A stretch of DNA of 64,000 bases from Alviniconcha marisindica. Taxonomy: Eukaryota > Mollusca > Gastropoda > Provannidae. The notes beneath the pieces were generated by a model, which saw only the letters and a program-made list of their open reading frames with translations, was not told where the DNA came from and made no database searches. The stretch spans positions 471,001-535,000 of the forward strand of contig JABMCL010001457.1 of the NCBI GenBank assembly GCA_018857735.1, in the 5' to 3' direction. Each line of letters opens with the position of its first letter. Positions within the stretch are counted from its first letter, which is position 1. Of this stretch, positions 48,601 through 62,200 are shown piece by piece. Made by a program: the position numbers and the translations under genes.

Positions 48601-51600
48601 CACTGGAGGTAGCATTTGCCACCATTTCTGTTCAAGGAAAAAATGAGGCCAGATTATGCTCCCAGTGAACACTCCCGACATGAAGTATCACTTACTGTGG
48701 GCTCTCTCTTTACTAAGGGAAACAACACTTTTGTTTTCTTTCTTTCCTCAGAAGCCACCTGTCCTCAAAGCCATGTCAACAAATTAAGCAACCAGCTTCA
48801 AAATACCACTTCTGTGGTTGTATCAAAGGTTTCAGTTACTAGGCTATATGAAGAGATTGAACATGCATGTGGTCACAATGGGTGTGTGTATAAGTGTGTG
48901 TGTGAGAGGGGGGGGAGGGGGGGGGAGGGGCGGGTTGCTTTTGATAATAGTGGTCTTTCATCCAGACTTTCAAAGCAACATACCCCAGCTTGCTCTTTTT
49001 CACAGTGTTCTAATACAGTAATAGGACAACAACAGAACCCATGACAAACATCCTCATGAAAGCCCCCCACCCCTAACCCCTTTTCTTAATTTTCCATGTG
49101 ATGTAAACCAAATGAAACAACCACTGCCTCTCTTGCAGCAGCACAAGTTTGCCTTGTCTCTTGAGAAATGGCCTGCAACACAGGAAGGGAGACAGTCCCT
49201 GCCATGCAAAATGTGTGCACTTGCGCAGCATGGCACAAGGAAGGAAATGGGCCTGTACGCTACAGAGCATTGACACACAATGTAAACACAACGGTCATGC
49301 TTCAAACTGCTCTGGCCTGACCCACAGAGTAAAGGTGAGAGCAGAGCGTCAGCATGTGTGGACACCCTGTTGCATACATTCTTTCTTTCCTTCCAATCTT
49401 GGTCCATGCCTGAGCTTTGAACAGCACAAGCTTTTTTTTCTCTCTGTGCGTCTGCTGAAAGAGTTTTGATGCACCAAAATTCAGCAGAACCTGTCACTCT
49501 TTGAAAGAAAAAATTATTTACCGAAACAACACAGCTGTGATTTGACCAACACCTTCCTACTGTTATCCTGAGGGCGCGCTCACCTGGGGTTGCCGTAGTA
49601 ACCCTCCTGACAGAGGTCACAGTGCAGGCCGTGCGTGTTGTGCGTGCAGAAGCACTCCCCCGTCACTCCATGGCACTCCCCCTTGGCCTGGTCACCGTGG
49701 CCGTTGCAGTCACAGGGCCGGCAGCCTGTCAAGGCAAACAGAACACACAGTCAATACAAAAGATTGACTCCAACTCCACATTTTCCTTCCCCCCGTCTGT
49801 TTGTCTCGTTTGTCTGTCCGTCTCCTCTCACAGGGAAGGGGGGCATTCCATGCTGTGCAAAAGCTCTTTATCAATGAGAGCAAGAGAGAAAAGGCATCAG
49901 TGAATGAGCTCACTGTTATTCTGAAGATGACTGTGGACACTACTGTCCCACACAAGCTGCTCTGATCTTACCCAGAGAGGGACAGTGGATGCGCTGTGCC
50001 AGTGCGTGGACAGTGAGATGCATGCAAGTCAGTTCCTTCCTGCTACTATTCCTTGTTAGCATGCAGCTTCCAGACTGACAGGCAGATAGAGACCAAGACA
50101 AACAGGGGCAGACAGTCAGAGAGACAAGGAGACATACAGGCACATACAGGCAGACAGAGACCAAGACAAACAGGGGCAGACAGTCAGAGAGACAAGGATA
50201 CATACAGGCACATACAGGCAGACAGAGACCAAGATAAAACAGGGGCAGACAGTCAGAGAGACAAGGAGACATACAGGCACATACAGGCAGACAGAGACCA
50301 AGATAAAACAGGGACAGTCATAGAGACATTTTCAAAGAGAAACACATACAACTAAAACAAAGAGACAAAACGGAGAGGGACAGGCAGACCCAAACAAAGG
50401 GACAAAGCAGACAGGGACAGGCAGACCCAAACAACTAAAACAAAGTGCCAAAACAGACAGGGACAGGCAGACCCAAACAACTAAAACAGAGACAAAACAG
50501 GGACAGGCAGACCCAAACAACTAAAACAAAGACAAAACAGACAGGGACAGGCAGACCCAAACAACTAAAACAAAGACAAAACAGACAGGGACGGGCAGAC
50601 CCAAACAACTAAAACAAAGAGACAAAACAGACAGGGACAGGCAGACTCAAACGACTAAAACAAAGAGACAAAACAGACAGGGACAGGCAGACTCAAACGA
50701 CTAAAACAGAGACAAAAACAGACAGGGACAGGCAGACCCAAACGACTAAATCAAAGAGACAAAACAGACTGGGACAGGCAGACCCAAACGACTAAAACAA
50801 AGAGACAAAACAGACAGGGACAGGCAGACCCAAAGACCTCACAAAGAGAACACCCACCTTCAAGGTCTTGCGGGTTGCCATAGGAACCAGAGCTGCAGAG
50901 TTCACAGTTCTGGCCTGTGGTCCTGTGCTGGCACTCATCACAGAGGCCCACCCCCTTGGAGCAGGTGCTGTGGTTGTTGCAGAGGCAGCTCTCGTTGCAC
51001 CATGGGTTGGTCCACCCTAGGTGGCAGATGCACACGTAGTCCAGCGGCCCCGAACAGTGGCCGTGCACACAGTTGTAGAAACATCTGCAGAGAACATGGG
51101 TGGTAACAACAAGGTCATATTACAAGCTGCAAACAACAAAGAAACTGATAATACAGATCTTTGACATGTTCAGATGCTTTGGTGTCAGTCAAACATGACA
51201 CCAAGTCTGGTGCTTTGGTATCAATTAAAAAATTACACCAATTCTGGTGCTCTGGTGTCAATGAAAAATGACACCAGTTCATGTTTGACACTTCTATCAA
51301 AAATACACAGGTTCCAACACCATGGGGTCGAGTGAAAAAGACAACAGTTGAGGTCCAGTTTTGAGGATCTCCTAAAAGTGTCAAATTCACACTCAAAGTC
51401 TAGAGGCTAGGAAACATAAAATTTGCTATAGAAATTAAACATCACAGAAAAAAACTATTTCTAAATCCATGACTGATTACAGCGCCAATCTTGAAATTCA
51501 AACTGTTAATGCTGTGGTGGTCATCGTAGTGTTATTATGTTAACATTCTTCATGACTTCAGCAGCTGCCTCTTCAACGGGAACTCAAAGGTTCACCCACA

Positions 51601-52091
51601 GCTAGGTGGTATTTTGCATGCAAAACCGTTTTCCTGCAGATACACACAAAGACATGCACATGAAGTCTCCCCCTGCTACTCAGGATGCTATTATATATCG
51701 AATTCCACACAGCTTGACTCAAATTCACAGTCACAAACGGTTTTGAGTAACACTTGCACTCTCCGTCTCCACCACCATTCCCCCCACCCCACCCTCTTAT
51801 CCCTAACCCCTGCCAAAGCCACCCCTCACTCACGTTTTCTCGCAGTGTTCACGCCCATCCCCCACAAAGCCTTGGTTGCAGTGGCACTCGTAGCCGTCAA
51901 ACGTGTTCTGGCAGGTGGCATTGAGGTGACAGTCATGCAGGCCTAGGCGACACTCCTCCACATCCGGGCATCGGTCATAGGACCAGGATGCGGACTGATT
52001 GGTGGAGATGTTGAACTTGTCTCCCACAATGGCCGAACATGTCAGCTCATCCCTGGGTCCTGGGGTACCATGGTGGCAGTAAATTAAAATG

Positions 52092-52179
<88 letters not shown>

Positions 52180-55100
52180 ACACACACACACAAGTACAGA
52201 CCTACACATAACTGAAAATAAGTGTGTGTGTGTGTGTGTGTGAGTGCGTGCATGCGTGCTTGCGTGCGTGCATGCGTCTGTGTGTGTGTGCAGGCTTCTA
52301 CAACCAAAGGGAATTAACATCACTCAACAGGCATCACATATACAGCAAAAGGGCATGACTACAAAGACCCAAATCACCCAGGCTGACAATCACCCGCCAT
52401 GTCAGTAAACACAAGGTAGCCTTCTTTAAAAATGGAACCATGCATCAATCAACCTGGTGAAGTAGGACTGCCTACAAATTTCCCTCCCTATTTCACACAG
52501 AGAGGGCAAGAAAAGAACAAAACAAAAACACAAGTCCTGCAACCCACCCGTGAAGTCCCCATCCACACAGACACCCAGCGTGGGGTTGTCGTCATTGCCA
52601 CACCAGCCGCAGCTGAAAGAGGAGAGGCAGGAGTCGCACTGCGTGTGCACGCTACAGTTGTGGCAGCCATGGCCCATGGTGATGGTGTCCACCCAGCTCG
52701 TGCACTGGCCGTAGATGTAGCGCGTCACGTAGTCCGAGAACGGGAGGCAGGTCTGGGTGTTCTCGCACCACACACACTGGCCTGTCTCAGCGATGCACTC
52801 CGCGCAGTCCAGGCGGCTGGAAGCAGGTGCACAGCAAGTTCAAGTTCACAGTTCAGCTCACCTCTCCCATTTTTGGAGCCCCTGTCCCATTCAACTGCTT
52901 CCCCCACCCCACCACTCCACCCTCTTGCACCCCTGGGGCCCCATCCCTCCAACTTTGATCTGTAGTATCAGTCTCTGTCAGACCTAAGGTCAGTTCCTGT
53001 TTGACCCCTGGCTTCAGTTTCTGGCCCCTTCATTAGCTGGGCAAATGAGGTAAGCGTTCTGAGCACCTCACAAGTAGAGCAATGAGTTATGAATTAACAT
53101 AATCTTAAATACCCACTTGCTTTCTCATACATATTTTTTCTTAAATCATCACATAAAAATTGCTAAATATTTTCTGTTTTTCAAAATGACCAAAATGCAA
53201 TAACAACAAATAAATACAAAACTAAATTCTTCCAGTCTGTCCTGGCCAAAATTTATCTGCAGGACGCTTTCTTTTTTCTTTAGATTAGGACACTACACAG
53301 CAGATCTAATGAAAAAAATAACTTCCAAAATGAAAAATACTCACTGATGACATGGTGGTCGACACTCACTGACCACGCGGATAGCATCCTCAATGCGGTA
53401 TCGCCGTGTGCAGTGTCCGTTCTTGGCCACCCACTCACACAGGGGATCCTGGAGGATGACAAGTGTGGGTTTCATGAACAAAGAATCCGACTACACAGGT
53501 GAACTTCAACACAACAATAAGGAAGGACCTGGACAAACCATGTTACACTAGGCCACCCCTTACTGATGCTGTTCTCCACAGGGTAAAGGACAGCAGACAG
53601 ACAACGTCAACATAATACTGACGAAGTGCCTGGTCAGACCAAGGTGTGACACGCTACCGTTTGGTTAACCCTTTCCCTGGCAAAGAGTTAATACTGATGA
53701 GGTGTCTGGACAGACCATGGTGTGACAGGCTACCCCTTGGTTAACCCTTTCCCTGGCAAAGAGTTAATACTAATGAGTGTCTGGACAGACCATGGTGTGA
53801 CAGGCTACCCCTTGGTTAACCCTTTCCCTGGCAAAGAGTTAATACTGATGAGGTGTCTGGACAGACCATGGTGTGACACACTACCCTCTGGTTAACCCTT
53901 TCCCTGGCAAAGAGTTAATATTGATGAGGTGTCTGGACAGACCATGGTGTGACAGGCTACCTTTTGGTTAACCTTTTCCCTGGCAAAGAGTTAATACTGA
54001 TGAGGTGTCTGGACAGACCATGGTGTGACAGGCTCCCTTGGTTAACCCTTTTCCCTGGCAAAGAGTTAATACTGATGAGGTGTCTGGACAGACCATGGTG
54101 TGACAGGCTACCCTTTGGTTAACCCTTTCCCTGGCAAAGAGTTAATACTGATGAGGTGTCTGGACAGACCATGGTGTGACAGGCTACCCTTTGGTTAACC
54201 CTTTCCCTGGCAAAGAGTTAATACTGATGAGGTGTCTGGACAGACCATGGTGTGACAGGCTACCCTTTGGTTAACCTTTTCCCTGGCAAAGAGTTAATAC
54301 TGATGAGGTTCTGGACAGACCATGGTGTGACAGGATACCCTTTGGTTATCCTTTTCCCATGGGTTCTAGTTCCCTTTAGGAAATGTCTCAAAGCAAGGTT
54401 TACCAAACCAGAAACATTCGGTTCAAGACATCTGCTCCATGCAGGGATGCACAACAGAAAGCAGGAAGTCACATGGTGTCACTCAAGCAAATGGGAAGCA
54501 CTTTGCCAATGAGGTCATGGCATTCTTATGGCAAGGGAATCATATGATGTTCTTATGGCAGGGAAACCACAACCAGCAAGGTTCAACGCCGACTCACATC
54601 GGCACAGGTGTGACACTGGACATGATTTCCGCAGCTGGGGCACTCAGACGCTGAGGTGATGTAGTACTGTTCTTCCGGAGCCTGGGTCTCGTCAAAACCC
54701 TCCTCGTCCCTTGCAGCCATGCAGGTCAAGTTGGTGTCATTACGCAGAACACAGCTACGTGTCACCTGCAGCAGCATGCACAGCATTTTATTCAGTGCGC
54801 ACAGGGCATCAGATTCCTTACATGTCAGAAACACAGGCACCTCTCCAATATGTCAGAGAGTTAGCTTAGTGAAAACAGAAGCAGTTGTGCTGAGCACACA
54901 CATCTACCACACACCCATGCACACAAGCAAGCAAGCACACACAGTCCAGACAGTTGTACTGCTGAACACACACACACATGCGCATGCATGCACATGCATG
55001 CATGCACGCACACACGCACAGACACACAGACACCTGATACTAACTGCAGTTTTAACAGCCCAGACAGCTGTATTGCTGAAAACACACACACGCATGCTCA

Positions 55101-58100
55101 CCCCCCCCCCCCCACCCCCCACCACACACACATGACAGTTGTATTGCTGAAAACACACACACAAACTGAAACACACACACACCTGACACCAACTACAGAG
55201 AGTGTCGGTGAGACAGCCCAAACAGTTGTAGTGATGAGAGCAAAGCCCCTTGCTGTATGGCTCCAAGAACTCTGACGTGATGACGTGCTGTCGCAGGTTG
55301 GACCGCAGCGACAGACACCCATTCCATCCGATGGTCACTTCAGAGCTGTGCGCATCCGTGTCCTTGGGGTAAGTCTGTCTCTGCACTTGTTCTGTCACCT
55401 GAGGCACACAGAGAAACTCCAGAAAATAAGCCCCACACCAGCTCACATTTTCTGAGAAACCAAATACATTCAGGGGTGCACATTACCATCACCCACACAC
55501 CATGCAAGCTAATACAAACAAGGAACAGGGATCACACTGACAGTGACTGATTCGCATCGTCTGTTGCGCAGCACTGAAAAATACAGCATCACGGATCAAG
55601 GAAGGCAGCCTGTAGAAGTCCAACCCTGAAAGACTACTCCTGATACATCAACGTCTTTCGCTTCTAGCCTCCACTCCTGTCTCCTGCAGCCCCAGTGAGC
55701 ATGCAAACCTTTACCCGTCTCTCTGTTTGCTGATGGTCTGGGTGACATCTCACACATGGCTGTGGCACAGTCAAACAACACAGCAGTGTCTGAATCAGGA
55801 CACTCTCAAAATGGTGTACATGGGTATACAGTTGAACCAAAAAATGTGCCTGACAGCAGAAATTAAACTCTTTTGTTTTACATAGAATCAACAGGCAAAG
55901 GAGTTACTTAGCGCTCAAAAGACGTCACACAAACATAACAACAAAGACCTGAGTCACCTACGGTAACTCCAATCTGGCACAGGAGTAAACACAAGGCACA
56001 CCAACTCCACCGGAGGCACATCTTCTGTATTTTTTACACAGTATTTGCAGTCACAGTACAAGCCCCAGGGAAAGAGGCCAGAGGAAGTAGGCTGTGTGCT
56101 GACCTGTGCCATGTAGTACTTGTGACCCCTGCTGACGTTGGCGAAGAGTGGCCGGCCCTGCTTGCGATCAGCAAAGGTCATGTTGAACACTGACTGCTTG
56201 CCCATAGAGATGACCTTCTCCTGCCCAGACAAAAAACACAAACACACACACACACATGCACACACACACACACCGAGAGTAAGGAGATGGCACACACTGG
56301 GTTGCTATAGTTAGATCTGTTTACCAGCAAGTTGTCTCAGGTGAGGTACTGGCGGGGACCGAGATCCCAGGAGGTGGGGGAGGGGGAACTATACCTCACA
56401 CTACACTGTCACCACCAAAATGCGTGTGCATTAAGATGGGCTACCGTGTGAGCCATTTTAATTCACTAATTCTGTGGGGCAAACTCACGTAACAGTGTCT
56501 GTTGACCACAAATTCTGAGGAGAAAGGAAGGGTGAAGCAGACTTGAAGTAACATCTGTCCACTTACCAGTCTAACCATTTCCGTGAGGCCAAACCAGCTC
56601 ACAGGAACAATGGGCGAATGGGTCAGAGAATTTATACTGGGGACAACCCACAAGGGAAAACCACCAGGGTTGGCATGAAGGAATGGTCATTCCGGAATGC
56701 TGTGATAACTCAAATGCAGCCAGGTGTTTAGGTTTCAGGCTCATGGAATTAAAGCAGACTTTGAGAATGACGCAACTGAATAGGGAATAAGTGAGACCAA
56801 GGGCATGTGAATAAGAGCATTTGATCAATCACAGACAAGTCAGAAGCACTCTGACCAAAACTGACAGCTGAGAAATGCATCTTGCAACACTCAGGAAGAC
56901 TGCACTGCACCATACAAGCTCAAAACAACCAGTCTCTCATGCTGGAGAAACACTTTTGCTTAACCTTATTCAAGACCTCATCTACTTCTGTACTTGTTAC
57001 TAAAGATGCAATGTATGAAACCAAATTTCTTGCTTCATTTGAGGTATGGGGATAGATCATTCGGTAGAACGCCTGACTGAAAAGCCAGGAAAGGCCACCC
57101 TCATTTCCCACAAGGGATAATGAAATAAAAAAAAATAAAAAAAAAAAAAAAAATACTACTACTAATAATAATATTACCCAGCAGGTAAAAGGATCATGAA
57201 AATGGGGAGCTAAGAACAAAAGTTCCGGAGATTAACATGACTGACCAGGAACTGTGGTGTGTGTGGGGGGTGTGGGGGACTGGTGGAGGAAAGGGGGGGA
57301 CACAAGCGCGAAGTTAAAACAAGGCAAATATTTCATTCCATTCAGATCTTACCTTCTTCTCCTCCGTCTCATCTGCGCTGAGATAGAGACGGGCCTGAGC
57401 ATGAGACAACCCCAGGTAGAGGCGGAGTGTCTCCCCATCAGGTGGCGGGGCATTCAGCGGATGTAGGAACCCCACAAACCTCGCTGTGTATGTGAACTCG
57501 CTCTCAATCTTGTGTGTCGACACGTAGCCAAGGGTGCCGCTGGTTGTGCGTTTGATTGTCAGCTGAAAGGCAAATCACACTTCTTATAAAAGAATTTGTT
57601 CTTGCACATGCAGTTTTCCAAGAAGTGAATGAATTTTTTCTCTCTCTCAAAACCAAGTCTTCTTGTTTAATCAGAAGCGTTCAGATGTAACACAAAATAA
57701 CCCAACACACACAAAACAAAAAATTCAAAAGAACTTTCTTATCCACATTTGTTTTTTGTCAAAGTATGAATTAACCTTCTGGTCCACTCAGTCCAAATCA
57801 AACACAGAGATAATGAAATACAGAAAATAGATATATATTGAAATATGTAATATGTCATAAAATAAATATAATTCAGTAAAGTGACAATCACAGATCTCTC
57901 ACACATGGACACCCAACCACACACACACACACACACGCACACACGCACGCACACACACACACACATGCACACAAACATGCACATTATGCACGACACTGCA
58001 AAACACACAAAATACCATTGTTGTTCACCCATGCACACACACACAAACACACAGCCACACACAGGCAGCCCACCTCATCAGGAAAGGAGAGGTTCATGGG

Positions 58101-59158
58101 GTTGCGGTACTTGATCCAGTGCAGACCAGCGGGGAAGTCATCTTGCTGACACTGCAGCAATGTCGTCAAGTTCTCGCTGAGGCCCCCCCACCAGCCTTGG
58201 ATCCCTGAGCTCGTCTGATCGGCCGCTCGACAGGTCCCCGCAGGCACTGCAATCAAACACACCAATGTCAGTGGCACAGTTTGACCCAGTGAAGTCCAGC
58301 ATGGTGGAATCCTGCTGCAGACAACATACACCCTACAAGAGTTTTTCAATGTATCTTTTTTTCCTCCTTTTTAATTGTTTTAAATTTTATGCAGGCATGA
58401 TTTACAAGGAAGAAGAAATACAAAGAGGCTCTAGTAGACACATCTGATTCAACCAGTCTCCCAAATATGTTCAATGCACCACCAGATCAGATGATATTAA
58501 ACTTAAAGTATATAGTCTACAGCTCTCTTCTCCTGCCCTTTGTGGGCTGCATGGAGGAACGCCTCCACTTCTTTCCCTTTTTCCAGATCACCTGATCCAA
58601 AGGCAATAAGCAACTGGATTTTGACATTCAGGGTCACCTCTGGATGTAGCAAATACCATCACCATCATCACTGCACGTTCAAAATCCTTCTCTGTCTTGG
58701 ATTTATACCCAAGTCAGCCTGCATCATACCCTATATAATGTCATAGCCACACTCCTGACACAATCCGCAGATCAACATACCTGATCGTGTCTGACACTTG
58801 GCCTCTTTGACACACCAGCTGCACTCATTGACATGGACACGTCGCTGTGGTGACAAGTTGGTCAGGTTGGCACCTCGGCCATGACTAACACAGGCCCCAC
58901 AGGTGTGAAGAGCTGGGCAGACCCCTGGACATCGGTCAGGAGTGTCTTGCACATCTCCCTCCAGGCAAAGCTGTGGACAGAGAACTTGTGGTCAGCAGTC
59001 TTGCTGTGGGTGGGTAGACGAGATGACTGAATGGTGCTGATTATCAGTCAGACAGCAACACTGTGCTATCTCCACCCAAGCACAGCTGTCTACTGGTGTC
59101 ACTCCAGCATCAACACAGTCTTTCAGATTCCCAGACTCACTGTTTCTGCTGGTTCATG

Positions 59159-59200
<42 letters not shown>

Positions 59201-62200
59201 TGTGTGGAGGGGAGGGGGGTCATGTTTATTCTTTCAGTTCCCAGGGAGAGGGGGTGGGGGGGCATTCTCTTTTTCTTACAGAAGGGGAGAAACTGTATCA
59301 AATCACTTCTGCACAGGAAATTTGGGTCCCCTTCCTTGGTGAACACCAAACTGTGACAGTGCTGCAATACAACTAACACGTCCATCATGCATGTCAGTTG
59401 CTGGCATGTCAATAGCCTGGCTAGATACACTAAGGTGCCAATAATAACTACGTCAATAGCCTTTTTTGGCCAGACACACTAATAATAACTATGTCAATAA
59501 CCTCTGTGTTGCAACTCAAATGTTTCCACCCTACCTTTGTTAAATTTCCACAAGGTCCTCCTGAATGTGTGCACACCTGCTGTTATGTGACTTATAGCCA
59601 AAACGTGCACATGCAAGGGGTTATGCACTTCAGTTAAAAATAAAACATTGTTGAAAACTGTTTTTATTTGAAATGTTGTGTTGTGTACATGCATGAATGA
59701 ATGAATATATAGATAAATTTCAGCAACCAGGCTGTGGTCGATTTCAAGATACAGTCATCACACACTAAAAAAAGCGCCGAAAAATGACCACCAAAATGGA
59801 CATCCATGTACTGGTGATTTTCGTCACTTTGCTTACAAACAAATCGCAAGCACATGGAGTCACAATCACTAATATGTATGTGGAAAACATCGTTTTATAC
59901 AGATAACATAACATCAACACACACGATAGTTGTATTTTCGATCAATTGATCGCGAATGTTTGCCCTGTCAGATGTGTTGTAAACTCAAACTGAAAACTTT
60001 GAACAACCGAAAAACAACAGCATCACTTCGGAATCACCAGAAACATCGCGTGTGTTCTGATCCATGCATTTGCACTACACAGCAATACTCGTTCTTTTTC
60101 AGCGAAGTTTTGCACGAAGTCTGAAGAATATTTCCCAGATCATTTGATATTGTTGTAACATCTGACATCCCTACAAGATATCTAATATTTTGTTAAAAAC
60201 AAACGAGAAAGCAGTCTCTTTTTTATCGACAACATCCGGCACGTCACATGACCTTTCCTGAATGCCCTCATTCTCCCGGCCGCATGGCGTGACTTTGTTC
60301 GGAAACATGAAAGGTGTGTTGTAGTATCCTTCAGTGGTCTGAGTACATACATGAATCTGATGCAGAACATGCACTGTGAGCTTTTTCAGGAGTTTATTGA
60401 GAATATTTTCAAGTTTTCCACCGATTTGGGTGTGCAAAATGAAAGTACTGTGAAAAGTGGCATCTTCCCGCGCCAAAGATTTGAAACCTGTTTTTTTATA
60501 CTTAGTTGAGTACAGTGTGAAGAATTTTATCACAACAAGGCAATATCTTGTAAATCTTATGTGCAACTGTTGATTCAGGATATGTACTCAATTTCATCAA
60601 AAACTTGTCAGTTATAAGTGCATGCTTTTTGTAGACTGTTTAGTGGTGTTGCAAGAATATTTTGTTAACTGAGCAAGAGTGACGAAGTTCCAGTTTTTTT
60701 TCTTGAAGTAACTTTCGTCAGACGTCACACAACTGTTGTTGTAACGTGATGTAAAACATTAAACTTTTAAAGTTTAATTAAGCCCAGCAGATGTTAGTAA
60801 TACTAACAGCGGTTCTGAGAACTGAGTACTGATTTGTGTAGAGGTCATGGTGTGTAGGTTTGACATGTTTGTACTAAGCATATCAGTATTGGGACAGTTG
60901 CTGGTTATTGGTTTAACAATTTCAGATTCATAACACTTCAAATTCATTGACTTGACCAGGGTATGCAGAACTGAGCATACTCCTGAGCCAAGTGGTACAG
61001 CAAGGAGGAAAACATCAAACACAGACAGTTGCAGATGGTACAGAGAGAGGCTGGGCGCAGAGAATCCACATCTCGAAGAAGGGGGGAGAAGGGGGGAGGG
61101 GAGAGGGGGGGGGGGGGGGGGGTCTGGACTTAATTGTTAATGTAAATTACCTTCATAAAATCAGGTCATTCTGATTTGTTTTTGTTAGACTGATCTAAGC
61201 AAACAGAATGTTTTCTATGATAAAAATTGGGGGAAAATATTATTTTGTTGTAATACTGATGTAATACAGAATTTTGTTTCATTTAATTTTTATGACTTGT
61301 GATTAAATGCAAACTGAGAAAAAAATCTTCTCACTGTGTTTTTGCATGCACTTGTATGGCTGATTATAGTATATTGCATGAAAGGGTGTGTTACTTGTTA
61401 TATAAAAAAATGTTGAGTTATGGGTTTATGTTGCCCATCAGATATTACAACAATCAACATGTCACAATCATGTGTTCAATTATACGAGTGTACAAAATTT
61501 GGCACATAGTAGGGGAGATGTGCACTAATAGTGTGACTTGATTTTGTGCATACCTGTGCAAAACTAAGGACACAATGAACTATACATGTTGTAATATCTG
61601 ATGTACAACGTGCGGCCTATTAATATTATGACCTTTGTCAGCAAATATCTCCAAAAGTGCTCGAGTTTTTACCTTTTGCTTCCAACAAATCTTTCCTAGC
61701 ATTGTAAACATTCTCAAAACACAACTAGTTTCAATGTATCATCAACTTTATTTTCTACCCCCTTTGTCCTGTTTTCATGCATACCTTTTGGCACTAAGTC
61801 ATATATATTATATATATATAAAGTAATAGATATATATATGGGACTTCAGTTCTGCCCCTCATCACAAACTCGAACAGATTAGTATATTTTCATGTATCAT
61901 CATTTACATGTCATTTTGTTGCTTTGAAAAAGGGGCATATCCTGAAAATGTGCACTCAATTTGCACTGTGTCATTAAAATTAGCATTCCTTTTTTTTTTT
62001 TTTATCTGTTTGTATGTTTGGATCTTGTTTTAGAGTGCTAGCAGTCAACCCTGTTTCAGACAACAACAACAAAAAATCCCCACTGAAAGTGAAATTACAA
62101 CAGTTACCTGTAGCTCTTCCCATAACATACTGACCTCAGAACGTGAGCGATGAACACAGCTGGACATCCCAAGTTCTGATCCACGACTGCAGAAAACACA

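Larger units (their letters stand above)
56221..57352 (-). other. MEGF8 intron with two tRNA-derived repeat copies
   Basis: A SINE copy lies at 56380-56602 and a second, unrelated tRNA-like element with poly-A at about 57042-57160. A CA repeat lies at 56238-56273. Confidence 0.7.

Noticed and set aside
57042..57115. Functional tRNA gene
   Set aside because: The A-box-like half is good but the B box and acceptor-stem pairing are poor, and a long A-rich tail follows, as in retroposed tRNA-derived repeats.
60171..60566. 131-residue minus-strand frame in a MEGF8 intron
   Set aside because: No recognisable motif, and neither end fits the MEGF8 splice phases; retained only as part of the possible regulatory stretch.
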